This document shows, in pieces, positions 14,974 through 24,114 of a DNA stretch of 24,649 bases (position 1 is its first letter; each line of letters opens with the position of its first letter). Below the pieces are notes generated by a model. The model did no database searches. It was not told the DNA's origin and worked only from the letters and a program-made list of their open reading frames with translations. The position numbers and the translations under genes were made by a program. Source of the stretch: an uncultured Prevotella sp. (lineage in GTDB: Bacteria > Bacteroidota > Bacteroidia > Bacteroidales > Bacteroidaceae); the NCBI GenBank assembly GCA_900770025.1, contig CAAGIW010000066.1, positions 1 to 24,649 on the forward strand, read 5' to 3'.

Positions 14974-16845
14974 TCAGCGCTGCTCCAAATCCCTGAAAAA
15001 GCTCTGCATCATGGCCTTGGCCAGCGTGATGCGGCGCGAAGTGGCAGCCGCAGCATTCTGCCGTGCATCGCCGTGGGCAGGCGTGGTGGCATCCTCTAAG
15101 GCTTTGCCGCTGACAATATCAAAGACGGTAAAGCCGGTGGAATCGCGCAGACCGATATAGGAACGGTTGGAGAAAAAGGCAAAGGGATAGCGATAGCCGC
15201 TGCTCAGCACATCACGACTGAACACATAATCGCCGTGCGGAATGGCCAACTGCCCCAACAGGGTGGCGGCCAAGTCGCTCTGGTTCATCAGCGTGGCAAT
15301 GCGGCGCGGCTGCTTCACGGCACCGCCTATCCACAGCATGGTGTTGTGGTGGTGCTCTTCGCGGGTGATGCCTTCGGGATAGGCATAGCCATGGTCGGGC
15401 AGGCACACAATGAGCAGATTGCTCCACAGCGGGGTGCGCCTCACCTTTTCCACAAACCTGCCCAGGCATTCGTCGGTAAAGGCAAAGGCATTGGCAATGG
15501 GATGGGCCAGACGCTGATAGGGCACCACCCAAGGCTCGTGACTGCTGAGGGTGAGAAAGCCGATGTGCCACGGCTGATGTTGCTGCTCCTGCATCATCCG
15601 ATACAGGTAGTCGAAGGTCACATCGTCGTCATATCCCCAGTGGTTGTTGCGCCTCGACGAGGCAGAGAGATCGGCATCGCTCACGATGGTGCCATAGCCG
15701 CCGGTGCGCAGATAGCTCTGCATGTTGGTGAAATTGATGTCGCCGCCATAGAGGAAGCTGCTGCGATAGCCCACACTGTTGAGGGTGGATGCCACACAGG
15801 GCAGGGTGCGACTCTTGGCAGGCACCTTCATCACCGACATGTTGGGAAAACTGGCATAGCCGCTCAGGGCCGAGAGCATACCGCGGTCGGTGCGATAACT
15901 GTTGGAATAGCAGTTGGAGAAGAGCACACCCTGCCGGCAAAGACGGTTGTAGTGGGGGGTGATGTCGGGCGAGCCTCCCGTGGCGCCCACCGTTTTTCCG
16001 CCAAAGCCTTCGAGCAATATGATGATGATGTTGGGCCTACGGGTGCGCAGCAGCGACACGGTGTCGGCAGCAGTGTCGGGATACATGCCCTCAAAGAGAC
16101 GGTTGCGCTCTGCCTCGCTGAAGTATCTGAACTCCTCGCCATAGTCCTGTGTCTTGTCGATGGAGTATATCATACTGAACACGGGATTGACAGCAGCATG
16201 GTTCAGGAAGGTGTCTTCAGAATAATACACCTTGCCGATGTTGGCCGTGGATTCGCCCACGCCGCCGCGGATAGACACAAACAGTGCAACGGAAAGCACC
16301 ACCATGCCCAAGGAAATCTGCAGGCGCACCCACAGATCGCAGGCGGGGTGAAGAGCTTCGAGCCTCGACGGAGTGGCCCAACGCCACAGTGCCACCATGG
16401 CCGCGGCACACAATAGCCACAGCAACACACGCCACACGATGTAGCCCGCCGACACACTGGCGGCTGCCCCCTTGGGCGAATCGAGATAGATGAACACGGT
16501 GGCATCGAGCTTGAACTGCCAAAAGGGATAGAGCGAAGCATCGGCCACAAAGATCAAGGCCACCAACAAGGCCACCAACACATAATAAGGAGTGAGCCAA
16601 CGGCGCAGGGAGATGTGATGCGCAGTCCATATCGAAAAAACAATCACCAACAGGGGCAGCACCATCAGATAGCCTGTGGTGGGCACATCAAGCAGCAGTC
16701 CGTGGGTGAGCACATGCCACCAGTCGGCCCAGCCATAACTGGCGGCGGCAGGAGCACAGGCGAGGAAGAACACCGACTTCTGCAGGATGAACACCAAGAG
16801 TATCGACAGATAGAAAAGGACGAGATAAACAATACGCTGCTTCAT
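14974..16845 (-). CDS. LTA-synthase-family membrane transferase (alkaline phosphatase/sulfatase fold), Thr nucleophile
   Basis: 623 residues from the ATG at 16845; the open frame continues 22 codons upstream, but MKQRIVYLVLFYLSILLVF starts the first membrane helix and a promoter element lies just upstream. There are about five N-terminal membrane helices, then a periplasmic sulfatase-fold domain with IIILLEGFGGK (Glu279), NSYRTDRGM with Thr319 as nucleophile, FLYGGDINFTNM, WGYDDD, and LPDHGYAYP (Asp484, His485). This keeps the Thr used by LtaS and the GYDD segment, unlike its neighbour at 12645. The two are not close copies, so they may modify different acceptors. The gene is convergent with the other sulfatase and divergent from the ABC exporter. 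Confidence 0.87.
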   Translation of the reverse strand: MKQRIVYLVLFYLSILLVFILQKSVFFLACAPAAASYGWADWWHVLTHGLLLDVPTTGYLMVLPLLVIVFSIWTAHHISLRRWLTPYYVLVALLVALIFVADASLYPFWQFKLDATVFIYLDSPKGAAASVSAGYIVWRVLLWLLCAAAMVALWRWATPSRLEALHPACDLWVRLQISLGMVVLSVALFVSIRGGVGESTANIGKVYYSEDTFLNHAAVNPVFSMIYSIDKTQDYGEEFRYFSEAERNRLFEGMYPDTAADTVSLLRTRRPNIIIILLEGFGGKTVGATGGSPDITPHYNRLCRQGVLFSNCYSNSYRTDRGMLSALSGYASFPNMSVMKVPAKSRTLPCVASTLNSVGYRSSFLYGGDINFTNMQSYLRTGGYGTIVSDADLSASSRRNNHWGYDDDVTFDYLYRMMQEQQHQPWHIGFLTLSSHEPWVVPYQRLAHPIANAFAFTDECLGRFVEKVRRTPLWSNLLIVCLPDHGYAYPEGITREEHHHNTMLWIGGAVKQPRRIATLMNQSDLAATLLGQLAIPHGDYVFSRDVLSSGYRYPFAFFSNRSYIGLRDSTGFTVFDIVSGKALEDATTPAHGDARQNAAAATSRRITLAKAMMQSFFRDLEQR

Positions 16846-16908
16846 AACCGATGGATGGCAACTGTCTGCTGCCGCGAGGCATCGGCCCCACAGGAACAGT
16901 TGCGTGTG

Positions 16909-16916
16909 CAAAGGTA
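16909..16916 (-). promoter_or_regulatory. Probable -7 element for the second sulfatase-like gene
   Basis: The minus strand reads TACCTTTG, fitting TAnnTTTG, 63 bases before the ATG at 16845. No good -33 element is seen at 19-21 bases. Confidence 0.4.
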
Positions 16917-16964
16917 GGCATATTTTTTTGTCGAGGCATCACGAAATACATTTTTTGCCTTTTT

Positions 16965-16996
16965 TTTGTTCTTTCGCAAATAAACTCGTAACTTTG
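16965..16996 (+). promoter_or_regulatory. Promoter of the ABC exporter gene
   Basis: TTTG (16965-16968), a 20-base spacer and TAACTTTG (16989-16996) match the Bacteroidota primary promoter. The transcript would start near 17003 and carry a leader of about 70 bases with a hairpin. Confidence 0.6.
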
Positions 16997-17013
16997 TAAA
17001 TCAGTATTTATCA

Positions 17014-17042
17014 TGCAGGGCACAGGCATACACTGCCCTGCA
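17014..17042 (+). promoter_or_regulatory. Hairpin in the leader of the ABC exporter mRNA
   Basis: TGCAGGGCA (17014-17022) and TGCCCTGCA (17034-17042) are perfect inverted repeats with an 11-base loop. They sit just after the predicted transcription start and about 30 bases before the ATG. The structure could stabilise the 5' end of the mRNA or bind a regulator. It is not a terminator, as no T run follows. Confidence 0.45.
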
Positions 17043-17073
17043 ACTTATTCTGAAAAGATAATTCATACCCTTT

Positions 17074-18909
17074 ATGCTGAAACAGTTTCTGCAAGTAATG
17101 GCACGCTACCTGAAACCCTACCGGATGTATCTGGTGTGGTCGGTGGTGCTCAACATCTTCTCGCAATGGATGAACGTGTTTTCGTTCGTAGTGCTCATCC
17201 CTATCCTCAACATCCTGTTCAAGATAGACCAGACAGTCTATACCTACAAGGAGTGGACCTGGACCTCGCTGAACAAGGACCTGGTGGTGAACAACGGCTA
17301 TGCCTATGTGCAGGGCCTGATAAGCAGCCACGGTGCCTTTCTCACCCTGGTGTTCATGGGTGTGGCACTGATAGTGATGACGGGCATCAAAACGCTGGGC
17401 TACTTTGCCTCTTCGGCCATCATGGTGCCCCTGCGCACAGGTATCGTGAGGGATATACGCGTGCAACTGTACAACAAGGTGCTGAAACTGCCCCTGAGCT
17501 TCTTCTCTGAGGAGAAAAAGGGCGATATCATCGCACGCATGAGTGCCGACGTGCAGTGCGTGGAAAACTCTATCACCAGCAGTATCGACATGCTGATACG
17601 CCAGCCAGTGGCCATCCTGGTGTGCTTCATCACGCTGTTTACGGTGAGCTGGCAGATGACCCTCTTTGTATTGATCGTGGCGCCGGGCGCTGCCTGGGTG
17701 ATGGGCAAAGTGAGCAGAAAGTTGAAGAGCCAGTCGGCATCGGTGCAGGGCCAGTGGGGCGACATCATCGCCCAGCTCGACGAAACCCTGGGAGGCCTGC
17801 GCATCATCAAGGCCTTCATCGCAGAGAGCAAGATGTCGAAGCGCTTCAAATTCATCAACGATGAGTTCCGCCGCGGCATGAACGACATGGTGATGAGGCA
17901 GAATGCGGCCCACCCCATGTCAGAATTTCTGGGCACTATCATCATCGTGGTGGTGCTTTGGTTTGGCGGTTGGCTCATCCTCGACGGCTCTAACCTGATA
18001 GATGCCTCTACATTCATCTTCTATATGGTGATTCTCTACAGCGTCATCAACCCGCTGAAGGAACTGTCGAGAGCCACCTACCAGATTCCCTTGGGACTGG
18101 CTTCGATGGACCGTATCGACTTTATCCTCAAGGCAGAAAACCCCATCAAGGAACTGCCGCAGCCAGAGGAACTGCACAAGTTTGAGAAACAAGTGGAACT
18201 GCGCGACGTGTCGTTCCACTATGTGGAGGGAAGAGACGTGCTGAAGCACATCAACCTGACCGTGCCCAAGGGCAAGACCATCGCACTGGTGGGACAGTCG
18301 GGCTCGGGAAAATCCACACTGGTGGACCTTATCCCGCGCTACCATGACGTGAGCGACGGACAGATACTGATAGACGGCAAGGACGTGCGCCATGTGGGCA
18401 TCTCTGACTTGCGCCAACTGATAGGCAACGTGAACCAGGAGGCCATACTGTTCAACGACACCTTCTACAACAACATCACCTTCGGAGTGGACGATGCCAC
18501 CATGGAACAGGTGATAGAGGCCGCAAAGATAGCCAACGCACACGACTTCATCATGGAATCGGAAAACGGATACGACACCATGATAGGCGACCGAGGCGGA
18601 CGACTCTCTGGCGGACAACGCCAACGAGTGAGCATCGCACGTGCCATACTGAAGAACCCGCCCATACTGATTCTCGATGAAGCCACCTCGGCACTCGACA
18701 CCGAATCGGAACGACTGGTGCAGGAAGCCCTGGAACGACTGATGAAGAGCCGCACCACCATCGCCATCGCACACCGACTCTCCACCATCAAGAACGCCGA
18801 CGAGATATTCGTGCTCTACGAGGGCGAGATAGTGGAACGCGGACAACACGACGAACTGATAGAGAAAAACGGCTACTACAAACGCCTCTACGACATGCAG
18901 CAGCTGTAA
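17074..18909 (+). CDS. MsbA-type ABC exporter, fused membrane and ATPase half-transporter
   Basis: A 611-residue half-transporter that would work as a homodimer in the inner membrane, flipping or exporting lipid-linked glycans, lipid A or similar molecules with ATP. The membrane domain covers about residues 15-330 with six helices. The ATPase domain has Walker A GQSGSGKST at 407-415 (Lys413), Q-loop NVNQE, signature LSGGQ at 511-515, Walker B ILILDE ending at Glu536, and H-loop His567 in AHRLST. All catalytic residues are present. In Bacteroidota this family is commonly annotated as MsbA or as a generic lipid exporter. The neighbouring glycosyltransferases and sulfatase-fold transferases favour an envelope lipid or glycan substrate, but sequence alone does not decide it. 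It has its own promoter and is the first of the right-hand + strand genes. Confidence 0.93.
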   Translation: MLKQFLQVMARYLKPYRMYLVWSVVLNIFSQWMNVFSFVVLIPILNILFKIDQTVYTYKEWTWTSLNKDLVVNNGYAYVQGLISSHGAFLTLVFMGVALIVMTGIKTLGYFASSAIMVPLRTGIVRDIRVQLYNKVLKLPLSFFSEEKKGDIIARMSADVQCVENSITSSIDMLIRQPVAILVCFITLFTVSWQMTLFVLIVAPGAAWVMGKVSRKLKSQSASVQGQWGDIIAQLDETLGGLRIIKAFIAESKMSKRFKFINDEFRRGMNDMVMRQNAAHPMSEFLGTIIIVVVLWFGGWLILDGSNLIDASTFIFYMVILYSVINPLKELSRATYQIPLGLASMDRIDFILKAENPIKELPQPEELHKFEKQVELRDVSFHYVEGRDVLKHINLTVPKGKTIALVGQSGSGKSTLVDLIPRYHDVSDGQILIDGKDVRHVGISDLRQLIGNVNQEAILFNDTFYNNITFGVDDATMEQVIEAAKIANAHDFIMESENGYDTMIGDRGGRLSGGQRQRVSIARAILKNPPILILDEATSALDTESERLVQEALERLMKSRTTIAIAHRLSTIKNADEIFVLYEGEIVERGQHDELIEKNGYYKRLYDMQQL

Positions 18910-18942
18910 AGGGGGCAATGCCAAAGAAAACAATTGGAAGGG

Positions 18943-20523
18943 ATGGAAAGGAAACAACTGAAACGACTGCCCATAGGCATGCAAACCTTCTCGGAAATAC
19001 GGGAAACAAACTGCCTGTATATCGACAAGACGGAGTATATCTGGCGCATGAAGGAACTCAGCAATTATATATTTCTGAGCAGGCCCAGGCGCTTCGGCAA
19101 GTCATTGCTTGTTTCCACCATCCAGGCTTATTTCGAGGGAAGGCGGGAACTGTTTGAAGGACTTGCCATCGGACAGTTGGAAAAGGAATGGAAAGAATAT
19201 CCCGTACTGAGATTCGATCTGTCGTTAGGGAAACACATGGACAAGAGCCAACTGGAAAGACTTCTGATATTCATCATAGAGGAGAACGAAAAACGCTTTG
19301 GACTGAAGTCTGACCACATAGATTCCAACGTGAGGCTTATGAACCTGATAACAAGGGTGTATGAGCAGACAGGGCACCAAGTGGTGGTGCTCATCGACGA
19401 ATACGATGCCCCGATGCTCGACGTGGTACATGAGGACGAGAAAACGCCCCAACTGCGACAGGTGATGCGCAACTTCTACTCGCCGCTGAAGGCTTGCGAT
19501 CCTTTCCTGAAGTTCGTGTTTATCACCGGTATCACCAAGTTTTCGCAGCTCAGCATCTTCAGCGAACTCAACAATCTGAAAAACATCTCCATGCTTCCGG
19601 AATATGCCACCCTGTGCGGCATTAGCGAAAGTGAGATGGTATCGCAAATGGCTGACTATATTGACCGCTTTGCACTCCGTCAGCACATCACCCATGAAGA
19701 GACTGTAGGCTTATTGAAGAAGCAATATGATGGTTATCACTTCACCTGGCCCTCGCCTGGCATCTTTAATCCTTTCAGTCTTCTCAACGCCATGCAAGAC
19801 TGCGAACTGAACAGTTACTGGTTCACCTCGGGCACACCCAGCTACCTGATAGAAATGATGAGAAAATTCAACGTGATGCCATCAGACATCTGCACAATGG
19901 AGGGGAGTGCCGACGACTTTGACGCACCTACGGAAACAATGACCACCCTGCTGCCCCTGCTCTACCAAAGTGGCTATGTCACCATCAAAGATTACAACAA
20001 ACAGTTCAAGTTCTACACCCTCGACATTCCCAATCAGGAGGTACGTGTGGGACTAACCAAGGCTCTTATACCTGCATACATAACCACCAATACAGTGCTC
20101 GTGAACAACACGGTTAGACGTATGGCACAAAGCCTGAGCAAGGATAATCTCAACGAGATGCTCTGTCTGCTGCAGCAGTTCCTGCTCACCATCCCCCAAT
20201 GCGACAACACCCATTACGAGGGGCACTACCAACAGATGCTCTACATCATCTTCTCTCTGCTGGGCATGTATGTGGACGTGGAGGTGAGAACAGCCACAGG
20301 CAGAGTAGATATGGTAATGCGTACTGGCAACAGACTATATATCATCGAACTCAAGATAAACAAATCGGCAGAGGAAGCCATGAAGCAAATCGACCTCAAA
20401 GACTATCCTGCACGCTTCACCCTTGCCAATCTGCCCATCACCAAAGTGGGCATCCACTTCGACTGCAACAAACACACCATTGCAGAGTGGAAGATAGAGA
20501 AAAAGGCTGAACACAAGATATGA
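18943..20523 (+). CDS. AAA-ATPase-like protein with C-terminal PD-(D/E)XK nuclease domain
   Basis: 526 residues from ATG 18943 (an in-frame TTG at 18934 is the alternative; the family usually begins close to KRLPIG-QTFSEIRE, so the ATG suffices). The N-terminal AAA-ATPase-like domain has SRPRRFGKS at 46-54 (Lys53) as Walker A and VVVLIDEYDAP with Asp151-Glu152 as Walker B. The C-terminal domain has the nuclease signature: Asp456 in GRVDMVM and Glu469-Leu-Lys471 in YIIELKINKS. This is the large AAA-ATPase_like/PDDEXK_9 family, present in many copies in gut Bacteroidota, of uncertain function and often regarded as mobile or selfish. It begins 33 bases after the ABC exporter stop, perhaps co-transcribed. 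All key residues are intact. Confidence 0.85.
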   Translation: MERKQLKRLPIGMQTFSEIRETNCLYIDKTEYIWRMKELSNYIFLSRPRRFGKSLLVSTIQAYFEGRRELFEGLAIGQLEKEWKEYPVLRFDLSLGKHMDKSQLERLLIFIIEENEKRFGLKSDHIDSNVRLMNLITRVYEQTGHQVVVLIDEYDAPMLDVVHEDEKTPQLRQVMRNFYSPLKACDPFLKFVFITGITKFSQLSIFSELNNLKNISMLPEYATLCGISESEMVSQMADYIDRFALRQHITHEETVGLLKKQYDGYHFTWPSPGIFNPFSLLNAMQDCELNSYWFTSGTPSYLIEMMRKFNVMPSDICTMEGSADDFDAPTETMTTLLPLLYQSGYVTIKDYNKQFKFYTLDIPNQEVRVGLTKALIPAYITTNTVLVNNTVRRMAQSLSKDNLNEMLCLLQQFLLTIPQCDNTHYEGHYQQMLYIIFSLLGMYVDVEVRTATGRVDMVMRTGNRLYIIELKINKSAEEAMKQIDLKDYPARFTLANLPITKVGIHFDCNKHTIAEWKIEKKAEHKI

Positions 20524-20578
20524 ACCACCTTTTTAAAATCTAAGGAATGAGTATTATCAAACCATTAAAAAAACTATC

Positions 20579-21433
20579 ATGAAGATTTCTATCATTACCA
20601 TCTGTTTGAATGACCTTCAAGGATTGAAAAAGACCCGTGAAAGCATCCTTTGCCAAACATGGAAAGACTGGGAATGGATTGTAATTGACGGTGGAAGCAA
20701 TGATGGCACTAAAGAGTTTCTGCAAGACCACCATGAAGAAATGATCTATTGGTGTTCTGAGAAAGACAAAGGAGTATATGATGCACAGAACAAAGGAGCA
20801 CAGAGAGCCACTGGTGAATACTGCATCTTTATGAATGCCAATGACAAATTCCACAATGAGCATGTACTGGAAGTGATGGTCAACAGCCATCCCACGGCAG
20901 ATGTGGTGTATGGCAACTGGATACAAGTATTTGAAGACGGCAAAAAAGGAGAACGATTCTCTCCTAAAGACATGTCGTTCTTTTTCTTAATTGCCGATAA
21001 CATTTGCCATCAAGCAATGTTTATAAAGACCGCATTGATACAGAAGAGTCCGTATAACACAAACTACAGAATATTTGGAGATTGGGAAAAATGGCTCTCA
21101 TTTAAACTTGAAAATCGCACTTTTCATTACATTGATTATTTTGTTTGCGACTTTGCTTTAGATGGCATAAGCTATTATGACACAGAAGGTTGCAATAAAG
21201 AATACGAAAAGATGCTGACGGAACTATTAGGGAAGGAACGCATGCCAATGGCTAAATATATCAGAAAACAAAAAGAAGAAATTGAAAGGCTGAATAATGT
21301 GATAAATTCGACAACATACGAAAAGAATATCGAACGTCTTTCTAAAAAACTGAAAAGAAAAAGAAGACTCATTCTGTTTTTATACATTATCACTTTTGTA
21401 TTGTTGCTGTCATGTCTTTTCCTTGCCCTTTGA
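20579..21433 (+). CDS. GT2-family glycosyltransferase with C-terminal coiled coil and membrane anchor
   Basis: 284 residues. The GT-A domain covers about 1-200: MKISIITICLNDLQGL, VIDGGSNDGT (Asp37), EKDKGVYDAQNKG, and FMNANDKF at 84-91, which is the metal-binding loop usually read as NAGD; here Asn replaces Gly. GDWEKWLSFK is the acceptor-side motif. The protein resembles the WcaA/colanic acid branch of GT2 enzymes that use UDP-sugars in polysaccharide synthesis. Residues about 225-262 are charged and helical (coiled coil), and 263-283 form a hydrophobic tail (LILFLYIITFVLLLSCLFL) that should hold it in the inner membrane. It is AT-richer than the genes to the left, a hint of separate origin, and is followed by two more GT2 genes. 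Confidence 0.88.
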   Translation: MKISIITICLNDLQGLKKTRESILCQTWKDWEWIVIDGGSNDGTKEFLQDHHEEMIYWCSEKDKGVYDAQNKGAQRATGEYCIFMNANDKFHNEHVLEVMVNSHPTADVVYGNWIQVFEDGKKGERFSPKDMSFFFLIADNICHQAMFIKTALIQKSPYNTNYRIFGDWEKWLSFKLENRTFHYIDYFVCDFALDGISYYDTEGCNKEYEKMLTELLGKERMPMAKYIRKQKEEIERLNNVINSTTYEKNIERLSKKLKRKRRLILFLYIITFVLLLSCLFLAL

Positions 21434-21486
21434 GTTTGTGCTCTCTGCACATCAACAAACAACTCTCCAGAAGTAATTGATTATCA

Positions 21487-23181
21487 ATGAAAGAACAGAA
21501 TCCTAAAACACCTCTTGTCAGCATAGTTGTCGCAAGCTACAACTATCAAGACCTTATCAGGGAGACTTTAGATTCCATTCTCTGTCAGACATACACGAAT
21601 TTTGAAATCATTGTTGTTGACGATGGTTCCAAAGACAATAGTGTATCTGTCATCAAGGAATATGTTTTACAACACCACAATGTGAAACTATATACTCACC
21701 CTAACAATGAAAACAGAGGACTCCCTGCCACAGTGCAGTTGGGCATCGAAAAGTCACAAGGGGATTACATCGCATTTTTGGAAAGTGACGACCTTTGGGT
21801 GCCTACATGTTTGGAGAAAAGGATGGAGATACTCAAACAGCATCCAGATGTAAAAATCATATCCAATGATGTTCTACTTTTTGGGAATGAGCAAGTAATT
21901 GAAGAGAAAAAAGACTATTTTAACACCATCAACAGCAAATTGAAAGAGGGATACAATGTTATCAGCCTCGAAGAGTACCGCTATCTTAACCCCATTCCCA
22001 CATTTTCCTGTGTGATGATAAGTGCAGACGAACTGCATCAAGTTGACTTCAAGGCAACAATTCCCGCCTGGCTCGATATTTGGATATACCGACAAGTGCT
22101 GTGCCATAGTGAACTCTACTACATTCCTGAAAAGATAACCAAATGGCGCATGCATGCCACTTCCTACAATAATAAAAGGAATTCTGATTCCTTTTCAAAG
22201 AAACTCGACCTGTTCAACAAACAATGTCGGGAGATTGCTACACCTCTAATCAGTGCCATCATACTGTATGAAGACAATTCTGAAAGTCTGCAAGATACTA
22301 TCACATCCGTCTTCAACCAAACCTACAGGTATGTGGAAATCCTTGCTCTGGCCCCCGCAGAACTACACCATCAACTACACACCTTCATTGACCAACTATT
22401 CATCGACAAGAAACTTTATAGGAAAATTGAACTCATAGAAAACGAAAAGGGAACCATCGGAGATATTCTGAAGCATTGCATACACCACACCAAGGGACAA
22501 TACATCACCATACTCCACGCTGGCGACTGTTTAGACAAACACTGTTTTGAAAGTAGAGATAAACTTGCCAAAAGAAACGATGACATCACCGTTATTGCAA
22601 ACAAATGCGCTATTTTGCCTGAAAAAAGAAACATCCCCACCACATTGACAACCCTATTGAACACTGTATATGACTCTCTGAAACATCCATGGCAAAAGAT
22701 AAGTCATCAACTCCTTGCAAAAGGATTGATGCTTGCACCTATATGTTCCATCATGGTTTCAAGAAAAGAGATGAACGACCTTGTAAACAACAATCAACAA
22801 ACCATCTCTTCTGACAAGGCATATGTTTACTACTTTCTTCTTTCAGAATACATCGGTTACATTCCTCAAGCCCTTTCAACCTGTTCCCACATTACAACCT
22901 CAGAGGACTTGTTTCAACCATGTTTATCTTCCTACTCCACTGCCAAGTCATTGTATGACACTGCCAGCCAATTACGCAGGGAGTACAACAAGCACGTTGA
23001 CTTTTATTATACCAAGCGAATGATACACAAGGCTTTGTCATTCAAGGAAGCAAGATACCATCTCACCAAATACCTTCATTCCAATGACAAGAACAGCAAC
23101 AAGAAGAAAATGAAAATCAAGTTTATCTGGCATAGAATCATCTTGTTCTGGCATAATTCTTTCTTCACTCCATTCCCTTAA
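21487..23181 (+). CDS. Glycosyltransferase with two tandem GT2-like domains
   Basis: 564 residues. The first GT-A domain (about 8-230) is complete: PLVSIVVASYNYQDLI, VVDDGSKDNS (Asp45-Asp46) and FLESDD (99-102) as the metal site, followed by KWRMHATSYN. A second domain begins about residue 253 (PLISAIILYEDNSESL, ITSVFNQTYRYVEIL) and has YITILHAGDCLD (Asp347), but the usual nucleotide-binding VDDGS is replaced by LAPAELH, so it is probably degenerate or uses another donor. The last 90 residues are basic and end in an amphipathic or membrane-binding stretch (FIWHRIILFWHNSFF). It is 53 bases after one GT2 gene and 9 bases before the next, so it is probably part of one operon. It probably builds a surface polysaccharide; sugars are unknown. 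Confidence 0.85.
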   Translation: MKEQNPKTPLVSIVVASYNYQDLIRETLDSILCQTYTNFEIIVVDDGSKDNSVSVIKEYVLQHHNVKLYTHPNNENRGLPATVQLGIEKSQGDYIAFLESDDLWVPTCLEKRMEILKQHPDVKIISNDVLLFGNEQVIEEKKDYFNTINSKLKEGYNVISLEEYRYLNPIPTFSCVMISADELHQVDFKATIPAWLDIWIYRQVLCHSELYYIPEKITKWRMHATSYNNKRNSDSFSKKLDLFNKQCREIATPLISAIILYEDNSESLQDTITSVFNQTYRYVEILALAPAELHHQLHTFIDQLFIDKKLYRKIELIENEKGTIGDILKHCIHHTKGQYITILHAGDCLDKHCFESRDKLAKRNDDITVIANKCAILPEKRNIPTTLTTLLNTVYDSLKHPWQKISHQLLAKGLMLAPICSIMVSRKEMNDLVNNNQQTISSDKAYVYYFLLSEYIGYIPQALSTCSHITTSEDLFQPCLSSYSTAKSLYDTASQLRREYNKHVDFYYTKRMIHKALSFKEARYHLTKYLHSNDKNSNKKKMKIKFIWHRIILFWHNSFFTPFP

Positions 23182-23190
23182 ACTATCATT

Positions 23191-24114
23191 ATGAACTCCC
23201 TTCCCCTCGTTTCCGTCATCATCCCTGGCTATAACCATGCGCCCTTTCTGCAAGAGCGCATAGAGAGTGTGCTTGGACAGACATACCCCCACATTGAGGT
23301 AATTATGCTTGATGATGCATCGGGAGACGAAAGTGCAGAAATCATGCAGAGCTATGCACAGCACGAGCGTGTAAGCCACGTTATCATCAACAAGGAGAAC
23401 TCTGGAAATACCTTCCTGCAATGGCAAAAGGGACTGGCACTGGCACAGGGAGATTACATATGGATTGCTGAAAGTGACGACGTGGCACACCTTGATTTTC
23501 TGAAAACACTGATGGAGCCGCTCACCGAAACACCGCAAGCTGTCATGGCCTTCTCGTGGAGCACCATGATTGACGAACATGGCAAACCGCTCCCCTATTC
23601 GTGGGATGAGACCAAACGCTTCCACACTCCGGGAATTTACGATAGCCATCAGTTCTGTCTGCAGCGCATGGTGTTCAAGAACCTGATGTACAATGCCTCG
23701 ATGGTGGTGTTCCGGAAAGAGTGCGCCGAACACGTCAACCCGCAATTCATGCAATACCGTCATTCGGGCGACTGGCTCTTCTGGTTCGACATCGCAAGGC
23801 AAGGTAAGATATGCGAAGTGCCCCAAAAACTCAATTCCTTCCGTCAGCACGCCAACAAGGTAAGCAACGAGGCACTGCAGAAAGCCGATTTGGCTGAAAT
23901 CTGTGCCATACAGCAATATGTGGCCCAGACACTGCAACTTAACAGCTATCAATGGCGCTGTCTCAGAGGCAGACAAAGCAAAAGGCTCAACAAATCACAA
24001 TATCCCGATAAAGCAACACTGCGCCAAAAATTCCCCAAAATATACGATGCCTCGCCCATTGATTACATTACCTATACATTGGACAAGATACTCAATCTCT
24101 CGGGAATGCAATGA
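23191..24114 (+). CDS. GT2-family glycosyltransferase
   Basis: 307 residues with one GT-A domain: LPLVSVIIPGYNHAPFLQ, MLDDASGDES (Asp41-Asp42), GDYIWIAESDD (Glu94 to Asp97, metal site) and SGDWLFWFDIARQGKI, followed by a LNSFRQHANKVS segment typical of these enzymes. It would transfer a sugar from a nucleotide donor to a growing envelope glycan at the cytoplasmic face. Its start lies 9 bases after the upstream stop; the sequence TAAACTATCATT before the ATG resembles AAACTATC before the GT2 at 20579, suggesting a shared start context. It is less AT-rich than the two GT2 genes before it. No transporter or polymerase follows within the window. Confidence 0.9.
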   Translation: MNSLPLVSVIIPGYNHAPFLQERIESVLGQTYPHIEVIMLDDASGDESAEIMQSYAQHERVSHVIINKENSGNTFLQWQKGLALAQGDYIWIAESDDVAHLDFLKTLMEPLTETPQAVMAFSWSTMIDEHGKPLPYSWDETKRFHTPGIYDSHQFCLQRMVFKNLMYNASMVVFRKECAEHVNPQFMQYRHSGDWLFWFDIARQGKICEVPQKLNSFRQHANKVSNEALQKADLAEICAIQQYVAQTLQLNSYQWRCLRGRQSKRLNKSQYPDKATLRQKFPKIYDASPIDYITYTLDKILNLSGMQ

